The position numbers and the translations under genes were made by a program. The notes beneath the pieces are model-generated. The model was not told where the DNA came from. It saw nothing but the letters and a program-made list of their open reading frames with translations, and searched no databases. Positions 1-5,153 of a DNA stretch of 6,308 nt are shown here, piece after piece; position 1 is the stretch's first letter; every line of letters starts with the position of its first letter. Origin of the DNA: Candidatus Obscuribacterales bacterium (GTDB taxonomy: Bacteria; Cyanobacteriota; Vampirovibrionia; Obscuribacterales; Obscuribacteraceae); assembly GCA_021732245.1 (NCBI GenBank), contig JAKFVJ010000442.1, forward strand, positions 1-6,308. The letters run 5' to 3'.

Positions 1-1
1 T

Positions 2-310
2 GGTCAGCCTATGGAAGCGAAGAAAACGATCGAAGCGGGGCTTATGCTCGCGCCTAACGACGCGCAAGTGAATGTCGATGCGGCGGTGCACTATTATCGA
101 TCCGCGATGTACGCAGACATGCGCCGGCATGTGGACAGGGCGCTCGTGTTGGAACCAACGAATTGGCAGGCGTTGTGGTACAAGGTGCGGCTTCTAGAGT
201 TGTATAACGACGTGGGGCGTGAGCAAGACACGTTGAAGGAGATATTGCGGTATTACCAATCCTCTTCGTTAGCGAAAGAGAAGTTGGGTAAGTTGGGGGA
301 TAGTCCGTAG
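2..310 (+). CDS. C-terminal part of a TPR-like repeat protein (5' truncated by window edge)
   Basis: The frame is open from the first bases of the window to the TAG at 308-310. The ATG at 11 is probably an internal methionine, because the frame continues upstream without a stop and no ribosome binding site is visible before it. The visible 100 or so residues are helical and show tetratricopeptide-type spacing: a segment ending LMLAPNDAQ, a helix pair with A-x-x-HYYRSAMY, then RALVLEPTNWQALWYK, which has the classical L-x-P-x-N-x-x-A turn between repeats. The end of the protein is charged (KEKLGKLGDSP). TPR arrays are protein-protein interaction scaffolds, and the partner cannot be inferred. 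The motif L-x-PTNW recurs in the decayed TPR gene at the other end of the window (5807-5824), so the two may be related. Confidence is good that this is coding and moderate for the TPR assignment. Confidence 0.7.
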   Translation, partial: GQPMEAKKTIEAGLMLAPNDAQVNVDAAVHYYRSAMYADMRRHVDRALVLEPTNWQALWYKVRLLELYNDVGREQDTLKEILRYYQSSSLAKEKLGKLGDSP

Positions 311-320
311 ACTCAGATGG

Positions 321-436
321 TTTTGTCATTCTGAGGCTTCAGCCGAAGAATCTACCGCGCTTAAACTGAGTTCGAATTGATCAACCTGAACAGATGTACT
401 TACGGCAGATCCTTCGCTTTGCTCAGGATGACAAAA
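321..436. repeat. Imperfect inverted-repeat element (MITE/REP-like)
   Basis: The left arm (321-353) begins TTTTGTCATTCTGAG and ends GAAGAATCT. The right arm (407-436), read on the other strand, begins TTTTGTCATCCTGAG and ends GAAGGATCT. The arms therefore match along about 30 bases with a few substitutions and small gaps. The left arm carries its own mini-hairpin (CTTC-AGCC-GAAG, 337-348). An 8-bp palindrome TTGATCAA (377-384) sits almost at the centre. There is no open reading frame with transposase features inside, so if mobile it would be non-autonomous. From memory, similar TCATTCTGAG/GAAGAATCT inverted repeats are dispersed in several environmental bacterial genomes; that is recollection, not a search result. 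Confidence 0.6.
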
Positions 437-467
437 AGGGGCGCACACAATGCGCCCCTTTTTGTCA
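429..467. terminator. Bidirectional rho-independent terminator
   Basis: A perfect 17-bp stem (429-445 with 451-467) closes a 5-base loop (446-450, CACAA). The GC-rich core GGGGCGCA/TGCGCCCC is flanked by A5 on one side and T5 on the other, so a U-tract follows the core in either direction. It sits between the convergent TPR gene (ending at 310) and the minus-strand gene ending at 465, and can serve both. The TGA stop of the minus-strand gene (465-467) forms the foot of the stem. Confidence 0.85.
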
Positions 468-707
468 CATCTTTTCGTACCAGACTTCTTCGTCGCCGCC
501 GCTGCTGGCTGACGGGGTCTGGGGCTGAGTGGTGTCCGATGGGTCATCGGCTAGCGTGTCTAGCACGCGCATATATAACTTGGACATAGAAGAGCGCTCA
601 ACATCAGTCCAGGCCAGCTTGCGGAATTCGTCGAGGATTTTGAAAATCTCTTGACGGGTGCGAGCGGCCTGGACCTTGTTAAGCCAGTCTTCTAGTTTAA
701 GGACCAA
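465..707 (-). CDS. Small cytoplasmic protein of unknown function (80 aa)
   Basis: I do not recognise the family. Residues 3-53 look helical and amphipathic (KLEDWLNKVQ...IFKILDEFRK...MSKLYMRVLDTL). Residues 54-75 are polar, acidic and Ser/Pro/Gln-rich, so probably disordered, and the end is WYEKM. No signal peptide or membrane segment is visible. The start is uncertain: the frame has no ATG upstream of the helical region, and the chosen TTG at 705-707 has an AAGGA only one base before it, too close for a normal Shine-Dalgarno. Translational coupling to the preceding gene, whose TAA is 8 bases upstream, may explain initiation; the ATT at 714-716 is an alternative. It is the last gene of a minus-strand unit and ends inside the terminator hairpin. 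The close coupling to the exported protein upstream is the only functional clue. Confidence 0.7.
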   Translation of the reverse strand: MVLKLEDWLNKVQAARTRQEIFKILDEFRKLAWTDVERSSMSKLYMRVLDTLADDPSDTTQPQTPSASSGGDEEVWYEKM

Positions 708-715
708 GTCCTTAA

Positions 716-1129
716 TTACTCTTTGTAGCCTTCGGTTACGGAGAACGAAGCTGGTGAGAATGGCTCGTTGAAGCCATGGTCAAAGCTGTTCTTGCCGCTG
801 TAGTAAACGCCTTCTGCGCTACCTACGAGGATGGCTGCTGGAATTGTGAATACGCTCATGACTGCCATTACTGGACCGCAGTCCTTGCCGCCAAGCTTGC
901 CGCCGACTTTGTCAGAAGCGCCTTGGGTGAAGCTGACGTAACGGCTTGCGATACGACGGGTTGCAGCAACTGGAGTACCGAGAACCAAAGCTGTTCCGGT
1001 TCCGCCGACGCGTGTGATGATCAAAGAACCATCAACAACCTTTTGCAGGTTTTCATCGCCGTCAGCCATTGCTGGAGCAAAGCTAGTAAGTGCCATACAG
1101 AGTGCAAATAGTGCGCTCAACTTTTTCAT
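716..1129 (-). CDS. Small exported protein, glycine/alanine-rich, function unknown (137 aa)
   Basis: The N-terminus is a textbook Sec signal peptide: MKKL, a hydrophobic core (residues 4-18), and a likely signal peptidase I site after A22 (A-M-A before DGDEN). The mature protein has about 115 residues with two small-residue hydrophobic stretches, roughly 44-57 (TGTALVLGTPVAAT) and 85-106 (GPVMAVMSVFTIPAAILVGSAE), and the tail motif EGVYYSGKN...PFSPASFSV. These stretches could be membrane-associating or amyloid-like strands, but they are not obvious transmembrane helices. There is a single cysteine in the mature part (C84). The Cys in the signal peptide is not in a lipobox. The start is well supported by AAGGAG (1139-1144) nine bases upstream. 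It probably forms an operon with the 80-residue gene 8 bases downstream. I recall small exported proteins of unknown function with similar EGVYYG-like tails, but give no family name. Confidence 0.85.
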   Translation of the reverse strand: MKKLSALFALCMALTSFAPAMADGDENLQKVVDGSLIITRVGGTGTALVLGTPVAATRRIASRYVSFTQGASDKVGGKLGGKDCGPVMAVMSVFTIPAAILVGSAEGVYYSGKNSFDHGFNEPFSPASFSVTEGYKE

Positions 1130-1138
1130 TACGAAGAT

Positions 1139-1144
1139 CTCCTT
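1139..1144 (-). promoter_or_regulatory. Shine-Dalgarno AAGGAG
   Basis: On the minus strand AAGGAG lies 9 bases before the ATG at 1127-1129. It is the strongest ribosome binding site in the minus-strand block and fixes the start of the exported 137-residue protein. Confidence 0.85.
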
Positions 1145-1254
1145 AGAAGTCCTGGTTTACAAGGTGGTCTTTCCACGGTTTCAAAGTGTCCAAACCACTC
1201 ATTTCGAAATAGATTCTTCTTGCCTACTATCGGACAGAGAAGAACCAGCTAATA

Positions 1255-1282
1255 GAATTACAAGAATGCGCGATTCTTTCAA
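1255..1282 (-). promoter_or_regulatory. Candidate sigma-70-type promoter with spacer dyad
   Basis: On the minus strand TTGAAA (1282-1277) and TAATTC (1260-1255) are separated by 16 bases, giving a plausible -35/-10 pair about 125 bases ahead of the exported-protein start. An inverted repeat AAGAAT-GCGCG-ATTCTT (1262-1278) lies almost entirely in the spacer, where an operator could sit. The 186-bp gap 1130-1315 holds this candidate, the ribosome binding site and a long leader; I see no other gene in it. Confidence 0.35.
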
Positions 1283-1315
1283 ATCTTGGCATGCTTTTAT
1301 ATCGGCGCAATTCCG

Positions 1316-2353
1316 TCAGATAAACTCTAAATAAGGCTTGCTAAGCGCTTGACTAGTCTTGCTTTTCAGGAAGCTGATAGTGCGATTTTCGGCCCAAAAT
1401 AAATCAAAATCGTTTTCTTGCTCCGGTTCCTTTTGAAGGAAACCACCGTGACCACCATGCTCGGTTGCTACCAAAGTAATGTATTCACTTTGTAAAGCCG
1501 GCGATTCAAAAGAACAAAATGGAATTAGTGGATCATCTTTTGCTTGAATCACTAAAGTCGGTACGCGAATTTGATGCATCACAGGAAGTGCTGATGCTTT
1601 TTCGTAATAAGTTTCGGCCGTTCCCCAGCCGCCGTAATAAGCGGTGTAGGTTTGATCAAACTCTTTGAGTGAATTGATCTTGTCTAGTTTGGAGAGATCA
1701 AAAATTTCCGGAAATATGGAAGCTTTCTTTCGCAATAGAGCTTTCAACCCGGTAAGAAAGTGCCTCTCGTAAATTCGATTGAATCCTTTTTGCAAAATGG
1801 TGATGCAAGTCGGTAAATCTATAGCCGGAGAAATTGCACAAACTGCTGTTAGTTTGTTTGGTCCATCGTTACCTAATTCTGCTGCAGCTTTCAAAACAAT
1901 GTTGCCGCCCATGGACCAACCGGCTAGACAAATTTCTTTCAGTCCTTCTTTGCGTAATTCGTTGATAATCCAGAGCACGTCATGACTCATTCCTGAATCA
2001 TAAAGTGTGGGAGTCATGTGGAATGTGCCACCACAGTTGCGCATGTTCATGCGCACGACATTAAAGCCGCGTGCTAAAGCTTTGACGGTAACGCCCAATA
2101 CTGAATGAGAATCAGCGGAGCCTTCCAGTCCATGCACAAGAATGAGAGTCGGATGCTTAAGCTTCTCATGCTGCCAGTGACAGTGTGCCAGAAGTTTGAC
2201 GCCAGGCGACACTTCAAATATCCGTCTTCGCTCGCTCTCAGCCAATTTCGGGAATTTGCGTGGAATGAGAGTCGGCACAATCGTCATTAAATGACCATTG
2301 CTCAAAAGAGGAAATGGTTGAAACGGTGGATTTTTAACTGTTGAATTCGACAT
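1316..2353 (-). CDS. Alpha/beta hydrolase, YheT/UPF0017 family
   Basis: This 345-residue protein has the full set of family motifs. Near the N-terminus is PFPLLSNGHLMTI (14-25), the YheT-type signature resembling L-x-x-G-H-L-Q-T. The oxyanion strand is LVHGLEGS (72-79). The nucleophile elbow is GWSMGGN with Ser147. The acid lies in AKDDPLIP (D273 or D274), and the histidine is H302 in EHGGHGGF. The length matches the family (about 320-350). Members are cytosolic or membrane-associated putative esterases or lipases acting on acyl or lipid substrates; the substrate of most bacterial members is unknown. The ATG at 2351-2353 keeps the family N-terminus intact, although only a weak GAAGTAGA-like ribosome site precedes it. 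It starts 18 bases after the aminotransferase stop, so the two are probably cotranscribed. All catalytic residues are present, so an active enzyme is expected. Confidence 0.92.
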   Translation of the reverse strand: MSNSTVKNPPFQPFPLLSNGHLMTIVPTLIPRKFPKLAESERRRIFEVSPGVKLLAHCHWQHEKLKHPTLILVHGLEGSADSHSVLGVTVKALARGFNVVRMNMRNCGGTFHMTPTLYDSGMSHDVLWIINELRKEGLKEICLAGWSMGGNIVLKAAAELGNDGPNKLTAVCAISPAIDLPTCITILQKGFNRIYERHFLTGLKALLRKKASIFPEIFDLSKLDKINSLKEFDQTYTAYYGGWGTAETYYEKASALPVMHQIRVPTLVIQAKDDPLIPFCSFESPALQSEYITLVATEHGGHGGFLQKEPEQENDFDLFWAENRTISFLKSKTSQALSKPYLEFI

Positions 2354-2371
2354 ACTAGTGATTCTACTTCA

Positions 2372-3547
2372 CTATTTACTTAATATGGAGTCAAGAGCAT
2401 CCATTAATCGATTTATCTCGACTTCCGTTGTTGCCGCGTGACAAGAAACCCTAAGCCCATGATTTGGAAGCCCATAGTAAAAATCAGGTTGAATCCAGAT
2501 TTTATGTTCGCGCCAAAGCGTTTCTCTTAAATCAGTAACCGGCACAACTTCCGGGGCGAAAGTAAATGTGAGCATTGCTGTTGCTTCGGAATCAATATCA
2601 GGAGTGCGTATTGTTGCTTGGCGCTTGCCGGTGAATCGCTGCTCTAGTGCCTGGCGCAAATACTTAATAAGTTGACGCTGTCTGGCAACAACAGCTTCTT
2701 CTCCCAAAGATTCATACAGCAAGCAAGCTTCAGCGAGCCCATCGAGTCTTGAAACATCTGTAGTGCCCTGATATTCAAAGCGCAGAAGATCAGTCGGCTC
2801 ACCAAGATAGACTCTATCGGACAACCAAAGTGGCTGCAATTGCGATACCAAATGTGGTGCTACGTAAATAAACCCAGTTCCATTTGGACCGCACAACCAC
2901 TTGTGTCCGGATCCTGTCCACAATGGATACTTGCTGGGTCGGACTTGTCCTTGTCCAGGAGCGTGCGCGCCGTCGACCAGCAATGGAATGGACTGATGTT
3001 CTAATTCGCTGACTAATTTGTTGAGATTCGGACGCCAGCCTGATCCACAATCAATTTCGCTGACTTGCACAAGGCGAGTCTTTGGTCCGACGAGATCAAG
3101 CATGCTTTTGCAAAAGACATCGCTTCCAGCAAGTGGATCAATCTCGTGCGTTTTAATTTTTATGCCACGGGTTTCTTGAAGAAATCTCAAAATGGCTTTT
3201 GTACTTCCATGCTCGTGACTGGTCGTCACTACTTCGTCGCCTTCTTTTAAAAGAAAGCTCTGCATGATCATTTGCATGCCTTGCGTGGTGCTGTGAGTAA
3301 TTAGAAGTGATGTTGGGTCAACAGCAAAAAGTCTAGATGCTGCCATGCGAGCTTTCGTCCACGGCTCCTGATCTAAAAAGACCGAATAGGTGGGATTGAT
3401 ATTTGTCTGCTCAAGCGCTTTTTTCAAGGACTCAATAACGACCTTGGGTTTGCGCCCGCAGCTGCCTGTGTTGAGATAGGTTGAGCCATCTCTTGGTGGA
3501 GTCCATTCGGACCGGACCTTCTCAAGATTTAAATCAAGTTGCATCAT
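2372..3547 (-). CDS. PLP-dependent class V aminotransferase, isopenicillin-N epimerase-like
   Basis: This is a fold-type I PLP enzyme of the class V group (cysteine desulfurase / serine-glyoxylate aminotransferase / CefD-like). Numbered from the ATG at 3547 (391 aa), the motifs are YLNTGSCGRKP (24-34), SHEHGS (110-115, PLP stacking region), LLVDGAHAPGQ with Asp192 contacting the PLP nitrogen, TGSGHKWLCGPNGTG with Lys216 as the Schiff-base lysine, FEYQGTTD (257-264), and GLRVSCHAATTE with Arg366 for the substrate carboxylate. GSCGRKP and the HEHGS form resemble epimerase/selenocysteine-lyase-like members rather than IscS, which carries a catalytic Cys loop not seen here. The exact reaction is unknown. 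The frame extends to a TTG at 3607, but the extra 20 residues lie outside the fold and have no ribosome site; ATG-ATG at 3547/3544 fits the family start. It is the likely first gene of an operon with the YheT hydrolase. Confidence 0.92.
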   Translation of the reverse strand: MMQLDLNLEKVRSEWTPPRDGSTYLNTGSCGRKPKVVIESLKKALEQTNINPTYSVFLDQEPWTKARMAASRLFAVDPTSLLITHSTTQGMQMIMQSFLLKEGDEVVTTSHEHGSTKAILRFLQETRGIKIKTHEIDPLAGSDVFCKSMLDLVGPKTRLVQVSEIDCGSGWRPNLNKLVSELEHQSIPLLVDGAHAPGQGQVRPSKYPLWTGSGHKWLCGPNGTGFIYVAPHLVSQLQPLWLSDRVYLGEPTDLLRFEYQGTTDVSRLDGLAEACLLYESLGEEAVVARQRQLIKYLRQALEQRFTGKRQATIRTPDIDSEATAMLTFTFAPEVVPVTDLRETLWREHKIWIQPDFYYGLPNHGLRVSCHAATTEVEINRLMDALDSILSK

Positions 3548-3574
3548 CCTAGTAAAGTTAGCACTTAAGGGATG

Positions 3575-3602
3575 TGGACACCAGCCCGGAATAAAAGATA
3601 AT
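3575..3602 (+). promoter_or_regulatory. Candidate promoter for the 35-codon membrane ORF
   Basis: TGGACA (3575-3580) and GATAAT (3597-3602) are 16 bases apart on the plus strand. A start site about 7 bases downstream would leave a very short leader containing only the AAGGTGG ribosome site. The pair lies just upstream of the divergent aminotransferase ATG, which fits a shared intergenic control region. This is consensus matching only. Confidence 0.3.
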
Positions 3603-3625
3603 GACAATGGAAGGTGGGAAGAAGC

Positions 3626-3733
3626 ATGCCCTGGAAAGAAGAGATGTTCTTTATTGCCCTGTTTTTGTTCTTTGTTGCCTTGGTGGGTCTGGGCATTGTC
3701 GCCAGCAATGGGTGGTTGGGCTCAGCCTTCTAG
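3626..3733 (+). CDS. Small single-helix membrane protein (35 aa), unknown function
   Basis: An ATG at 3626 opens 35 codons ending in TAG at 3731-3733. The product begins MPWKEEMFF, has a hydrophobic helix IALFLFFVALVGLGIVA (residues 10-26), and ends SNGWLGSAF. A near-perfect Shine-Dalgarno AAGGTGG (3611-3617) lies 8 bases ahead of the ATG. The short charged N-terminus and long helix predict a single-pass inner-membrane miniprotein. It occupies the only gap between the divergent aminotransferase and the convergent MerR gene, whose stop is just 4 bases away, so the gap is filled exactly. Such small proteins often modulate membrane enzymes or transporters, but nothing here identifies a partner. 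The main doubt is that a hydrophobic 35-codon ORF can arise by chance; the good ribosome site and the fit to the gap argue for a real gene. Confidence 0.55.
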   Translation: MPWKEEMFFIALFLFFVALVGLGIVASNGWLGSAF

Positions 3734-3737
3734 GCAA

Positions 3738-4139
3738 CTAGTCGTTAAGACTTCTCATAATTGGACACCTGTCTAGCGGTCCCTTGGTAGAACAGCTGTC
3801 CAGCAAGAGTTTCAGGGATTTTTCTATTTCGTTGAGCACGGCTAATTGCTCTTTGGTGTCGGCAATTTTGGACGCTATGACATCATGCAGTCCATTGCAA
3901 TTGACTTTGCTGTTTTCGCAGAAATCGAGTAGATGCTTTATCTCGTTGAGACTTAAACCAAACTTTTGAGCGCGCTTGATCAGTTTGACCAACTGCACTG
4001 TCTCTGGGGTATATTCGCGGTAGCCGGACGATCCACGCTCTGGGGCTTTTATTAATCCACGGCGTTCGTAGTACCGTAGAGTCTGGATATTTACTCCCGC
4101 TCGAGCAGAGGCCTCGCCAATCCTTAGTAAAGGGGTCAT
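3738..4139 (-). CDS. MerR-family metal-type transcriptional regulator
   Basis: Numbered from the ATG at 4139 (133 aa), the winged helix-turn-helix is clear: LRIGEASARAGVNIQTLRYY (5-24), ERRGLI, a wing with GYREYTPE (39-46), then a second helical unit and a long dimerisation helix (about 84-115). Cysteines C81, C116 and C125 are spaced 35 and 9 residues, exactly as the Hg(II) ligands C82/C117/C126 of Tn501 MerR and the Pb(II) ligands of PbrR. The tail CSTKGPLDRCPIM resembles that of MerR. This predicts a thiolate-binding soft-metal sensor that untwists its target promoter; the metal (Hg, Pb or another) cannot be decided. An extra C74 is present. The frame extends to an ATG at 4184, adding 15 residues with a C-Y-C, but without a ribosome site. 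The chosen start matches family length and has GGGAG 13 bases upstream. No mer or pbr genes are adjacent. Confidence 0.85.
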   Translation of the reverse strand: MTPLLRIGEASARAGVNIQTLRYYERRGLIKAPERGSSGYREYTPETVQLVKLIKRAQKFGLSLNEIKHLLDFCENSKVNCNGLHDVIASKIADTKEQLAVLNEIEKSLKLLLDSCSTKGPLDRCPIMRSLND

Positions 4140-4169
4140 TGATTGAAAGGTACTCCCGTCACAATAGCA

Positions 4170-4197
4170 TTGACCATGTACCATGCCATAGGGTCAA
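4170..4197. promoter_or_regulatory. Inverted repeat TTGACC-N16-GGTCAA upstream of the MerR gene
   Basis: TTGACC (4170-4175) and GGTCAA (4192-4197) form an inverted repeat. Each arm also resembles a -35 box, one for each strand. If the regulator starts at 4139, the repeat lies about 30-58 bases upstream, a usual operator position. The 16-base separation is wider than in well-known MerR dyads, and no convincing -10 follows on either strand, so this is only a candidate. Confidence 0.25.
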
Positions 4198-4269
4198 CTA
4201 TCCCTGCCTCTTTCCTCTACTACTATCTTTACTCATATCCGATAATCTGCCTATCCAGACATGACGGTT

Positions 4270-4311
4270 TTGCATCAATTTGGTAGTGGTTTTTAGATAA
4301 ATCTGTCTAAA
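4270..4311 (+). promoter_or_regulatory. Candidate promoter plus dyad ahead of the exported Cys/His protein
   Basis: TTGCAT (4270-4275) is followed after 17 bases by TTAGAT (4293-4298), or after 18 by TAGATA. A dyad TTTAGA-N8-TCTAAA (4292-4297 and 4306-4311) overlaps that -10. Arms of 6 with an 8-base centre (20 bp in total) have the size of a dimeric-repressor or MerR-type operator. A ribosome site AGAGGT (4350-4355) precedes the ATG at 4367 by 11 bases. The 227-bp gap 4140-4366 holds this and the TTGACC repeat; I see no other gene in it. Confidence 0.4.
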
Positions 4312-4366
4312 TAGAGTCCTATGCAATAAGCTGTTATTGATGTGGCTTTAGAGGTAAATTGCGAAA

Positions 4367-4780
4367 ATGAGTAATCGAATTGCAATCGTTGCACGTGTTG
4401 GTTTGGCTCTTGCGACCTTATTGTCAACGGTGTTTTTCCTTGGTGTGAGCGCGTTACCGGCTGAAAAACCACAGATGAGAGAAGGGTCTGCGGCGACTAT
4501 CATCGGAGATGTCTATGACTCTGCTTGCTATTACACTCGCAAACTCGATAAGCCGGTCAGTCACGAGTGCGCTGTGCAATGCGCCGCCGGTGGATCGCCA
4601 TTGGTGATCGTTACGAAAGAGGGTGACGTCTATTTACCCATCGATAATAAGATGCCGGCTCTCGGGCAGAACAAGCGTCTTGTGAAGTTTGGCGGCATGA
4701 AAGTTAAGGTCACCGGACATGTTTATGACCGCAATGGCTCAAAAGCCATAGTTATGGATAAGGTCGAGCTTGTAAAATGA
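4367..4780 (+). CDS. Exported protein with H-E-C-x3-C motif, likely beta-rich; function unknown
   Basis: The 137 residues start with a basic N-region and a hydrophobic core (11-29) of a Sec signal peptide, with possible cleavage near A28 or A32 (VSA, LPA). The mature part reads as alternating beta strands: TIIGDVYDSACYYT (44-57), a loop KPVSHECAVQCAAGGSPLVIV with C68 and C72, DVYLPIDNKMP, then VKVTGHVYDRNGSKAIVMDKVEL. The pattern GDVxDxxCY, HxECAxxCxxxGxP, and a closing VTGxVYxRxGxKAI resembles a group of secreted hypothetical proteins I recall from environmental bacteria such as Acidobacteria. An OB-like small barrel is plausible. Three Cys plus His67 could bind a metal or form a disulfide; this is inference. 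Its position divergent to a metal-type MerR regulator hints at metal-responsive control. The ATG at 4367 is supported by AGAGGT 11 bases upstream. Confidence 0.85.
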   Translation: MSNRIAIVARVGLALATLLSTVFFLGVSALPAEKPQMREGSAATIIGDVYDSACYYTRKLDKPVSHECAVQCAAGGSPLVIVTKEGDVYLPIDNKMPALGQNKRLVKFGGMKVKVTGHVYDRNGSKAIVMDKVELVK

Positions 4781-4804
4781 GCCCGGCTTAACCTGGATCC
4801 ACGG

Positions 4805-4810
4805 TATAAT
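4805..4810 (+). promoter_or_regulatory. TATAAT -10 box, candidate tRNA promoter
   Basis: A perfect TATAAT lies 58 bases before tRNA-Arg, in the 88-bp gap after the exported protein gene. I find no good -35 at 16-18 bases and no extended TGn, so the call rests on the -10 alone. No separate promoter is evident between the two tRNAs, so one transcript may carry both. Confidence 0.4.
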
Positions 4811-4868
4811 TTTGCACCGCTGGCATGGGTAGTAACTTCTTGTCAGCTTGGTTAGGCAAGTTCGCCCT

Positions 4869-4941
4869 GCGCTCGTAGCTCAGTGGATAGAGCCCCCGCC
4901 TTCTAAGCGGGTTGTCGTTGGTTCGAATCCAACCGGGCGCG
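4869..4941 (+). tRNA. tRNA-Arg (anticodon TCT)
   Basis: A complete cloverleaf can be folded. The acceptor GCGCTCG (4869-4875) pairs with CGGGCGC (4934-4940) with one G-U. The D stem is GCTC/GAGC, and the anticodon stem CCCGC/GCGGG closes loop CTTCTAA with TCT at 4902-4904. The T arm is GTTGG-TTCGAAT-CCAAC. The discriminator is G4941 and CCA is not encoded. It decodes AGA. Confidence 0.96.
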
Positions 4942-4953
4942 TACTTTTCCTAA

Positions 4954-5054
4954 CACAGGAAGCGAAGCAAGAGCGGCGATGAGCCGGTCGCTGCAAAGCG
5001 AAGTTGGTAATGCCGGCTGGCAAAGCGAAGGTGAAGCGATAGCGGAACCGGAGC
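4954..5054 (+). repeat. tRNA-linked structured repeat, copy 1
   Basis: It lies 12 bases after tRNA-Arg and ends 7 bases before tRNA-Lys. It shares an identical 21-base opening (starting CACAGGAAGCG) and several blocks with copy 2, exactly 200 bp further on. The predicted fold has an outer stem AGCGA (4961-4965) with TCGCT (4988-4992), an inner hairpin CGGC-GATGA-GCCG (4974-4986), a hairpin TGCC-GGCT-GGCA (5011-5022), and a final arm AGCGAAGGT (5024-5032) facing ACCGGAGC (5047-5054), whose GAA/GGA bulge could form tandem G-A pairs. It probably forms the spacer of a two-tRNA transcript. No known RNA family is recognised. Confidence 0.75.
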
Positions 5055-5061
5055 TATAAAT

Positions 5062-5133
5062 GGGTCATTAGCTCAATGGTAGAGCAGTTGCCTCTTAAGC
5101 AATTGGTTGATGGTTCGAGTCCATCATGACCCA
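5062..5133 (+). tRNA. tRNA-Lys (anticodon CTT)
   Basis: The acceptor GGGTCAT (5062-5068) pairs fully with ATGACCC (5126-5132). The D stem is GCTC/GAGC, and the anticodon stem GTTGC/GCAAT (one G-U) closes loop CTCTTAA with CTT at 5094-5096. The T arm is GATGG-TTCGAGT-CCATC. The discriminator is A5133 and CCA is not encoded. It decodes AAG. Confidence 0.96.
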
Positions 5134-5153
5134 AAATTTTAGAAACCAGGAAT

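Noticed and set aside
54..329. Minus-strand frame antisense to the TPR protein
   Set aside because: The product is Thr/Pro/Ser/Arg-rich with no fold signature, typical of the complement of a coding strand.
377..589. Plus-strand frame across the inverted-repeat element and terminator
   Set aside because: It runs through a palindromic element and a perfect hairpin, and has no domain.
776..1111. Open frame of 111 codons on the plus strand
   Set aside because: It is antisense to the exported protein, whose signal peptide and AAGGAG site are convincing. The plus-strand product is cysteine-rich with no family features.
1014..1334. Open frame of 106 codons on the plus strand
   Set aside because: It overlaps the antisense of two better genes and the promoter gap, and has no ribosome site or recognisable domain.
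3548..3607. N-terminal extension of the aminotransferase from a TTG at 3607
   Set aside because: There is no ribosome site, the residues lie outside the conserved fold, and the stretch overlaps a candidate promoter for the plus-strand small ORF.
4140..4184. N-terminal extension of the MerR protein from the ATG at 4184
   Set aside because: The 15 extra residues precede the usual family start, no ribosome site is seen, and they would overlap the TTGACC inverted repeat. The C-Y-C in them is intriguing but unsupported.
5055..5060. TATAAA just before tRNA-Lys as a promoter
   Set aside because: It ends one base before the mature tRNA, so transcription would start inside the tRNA.
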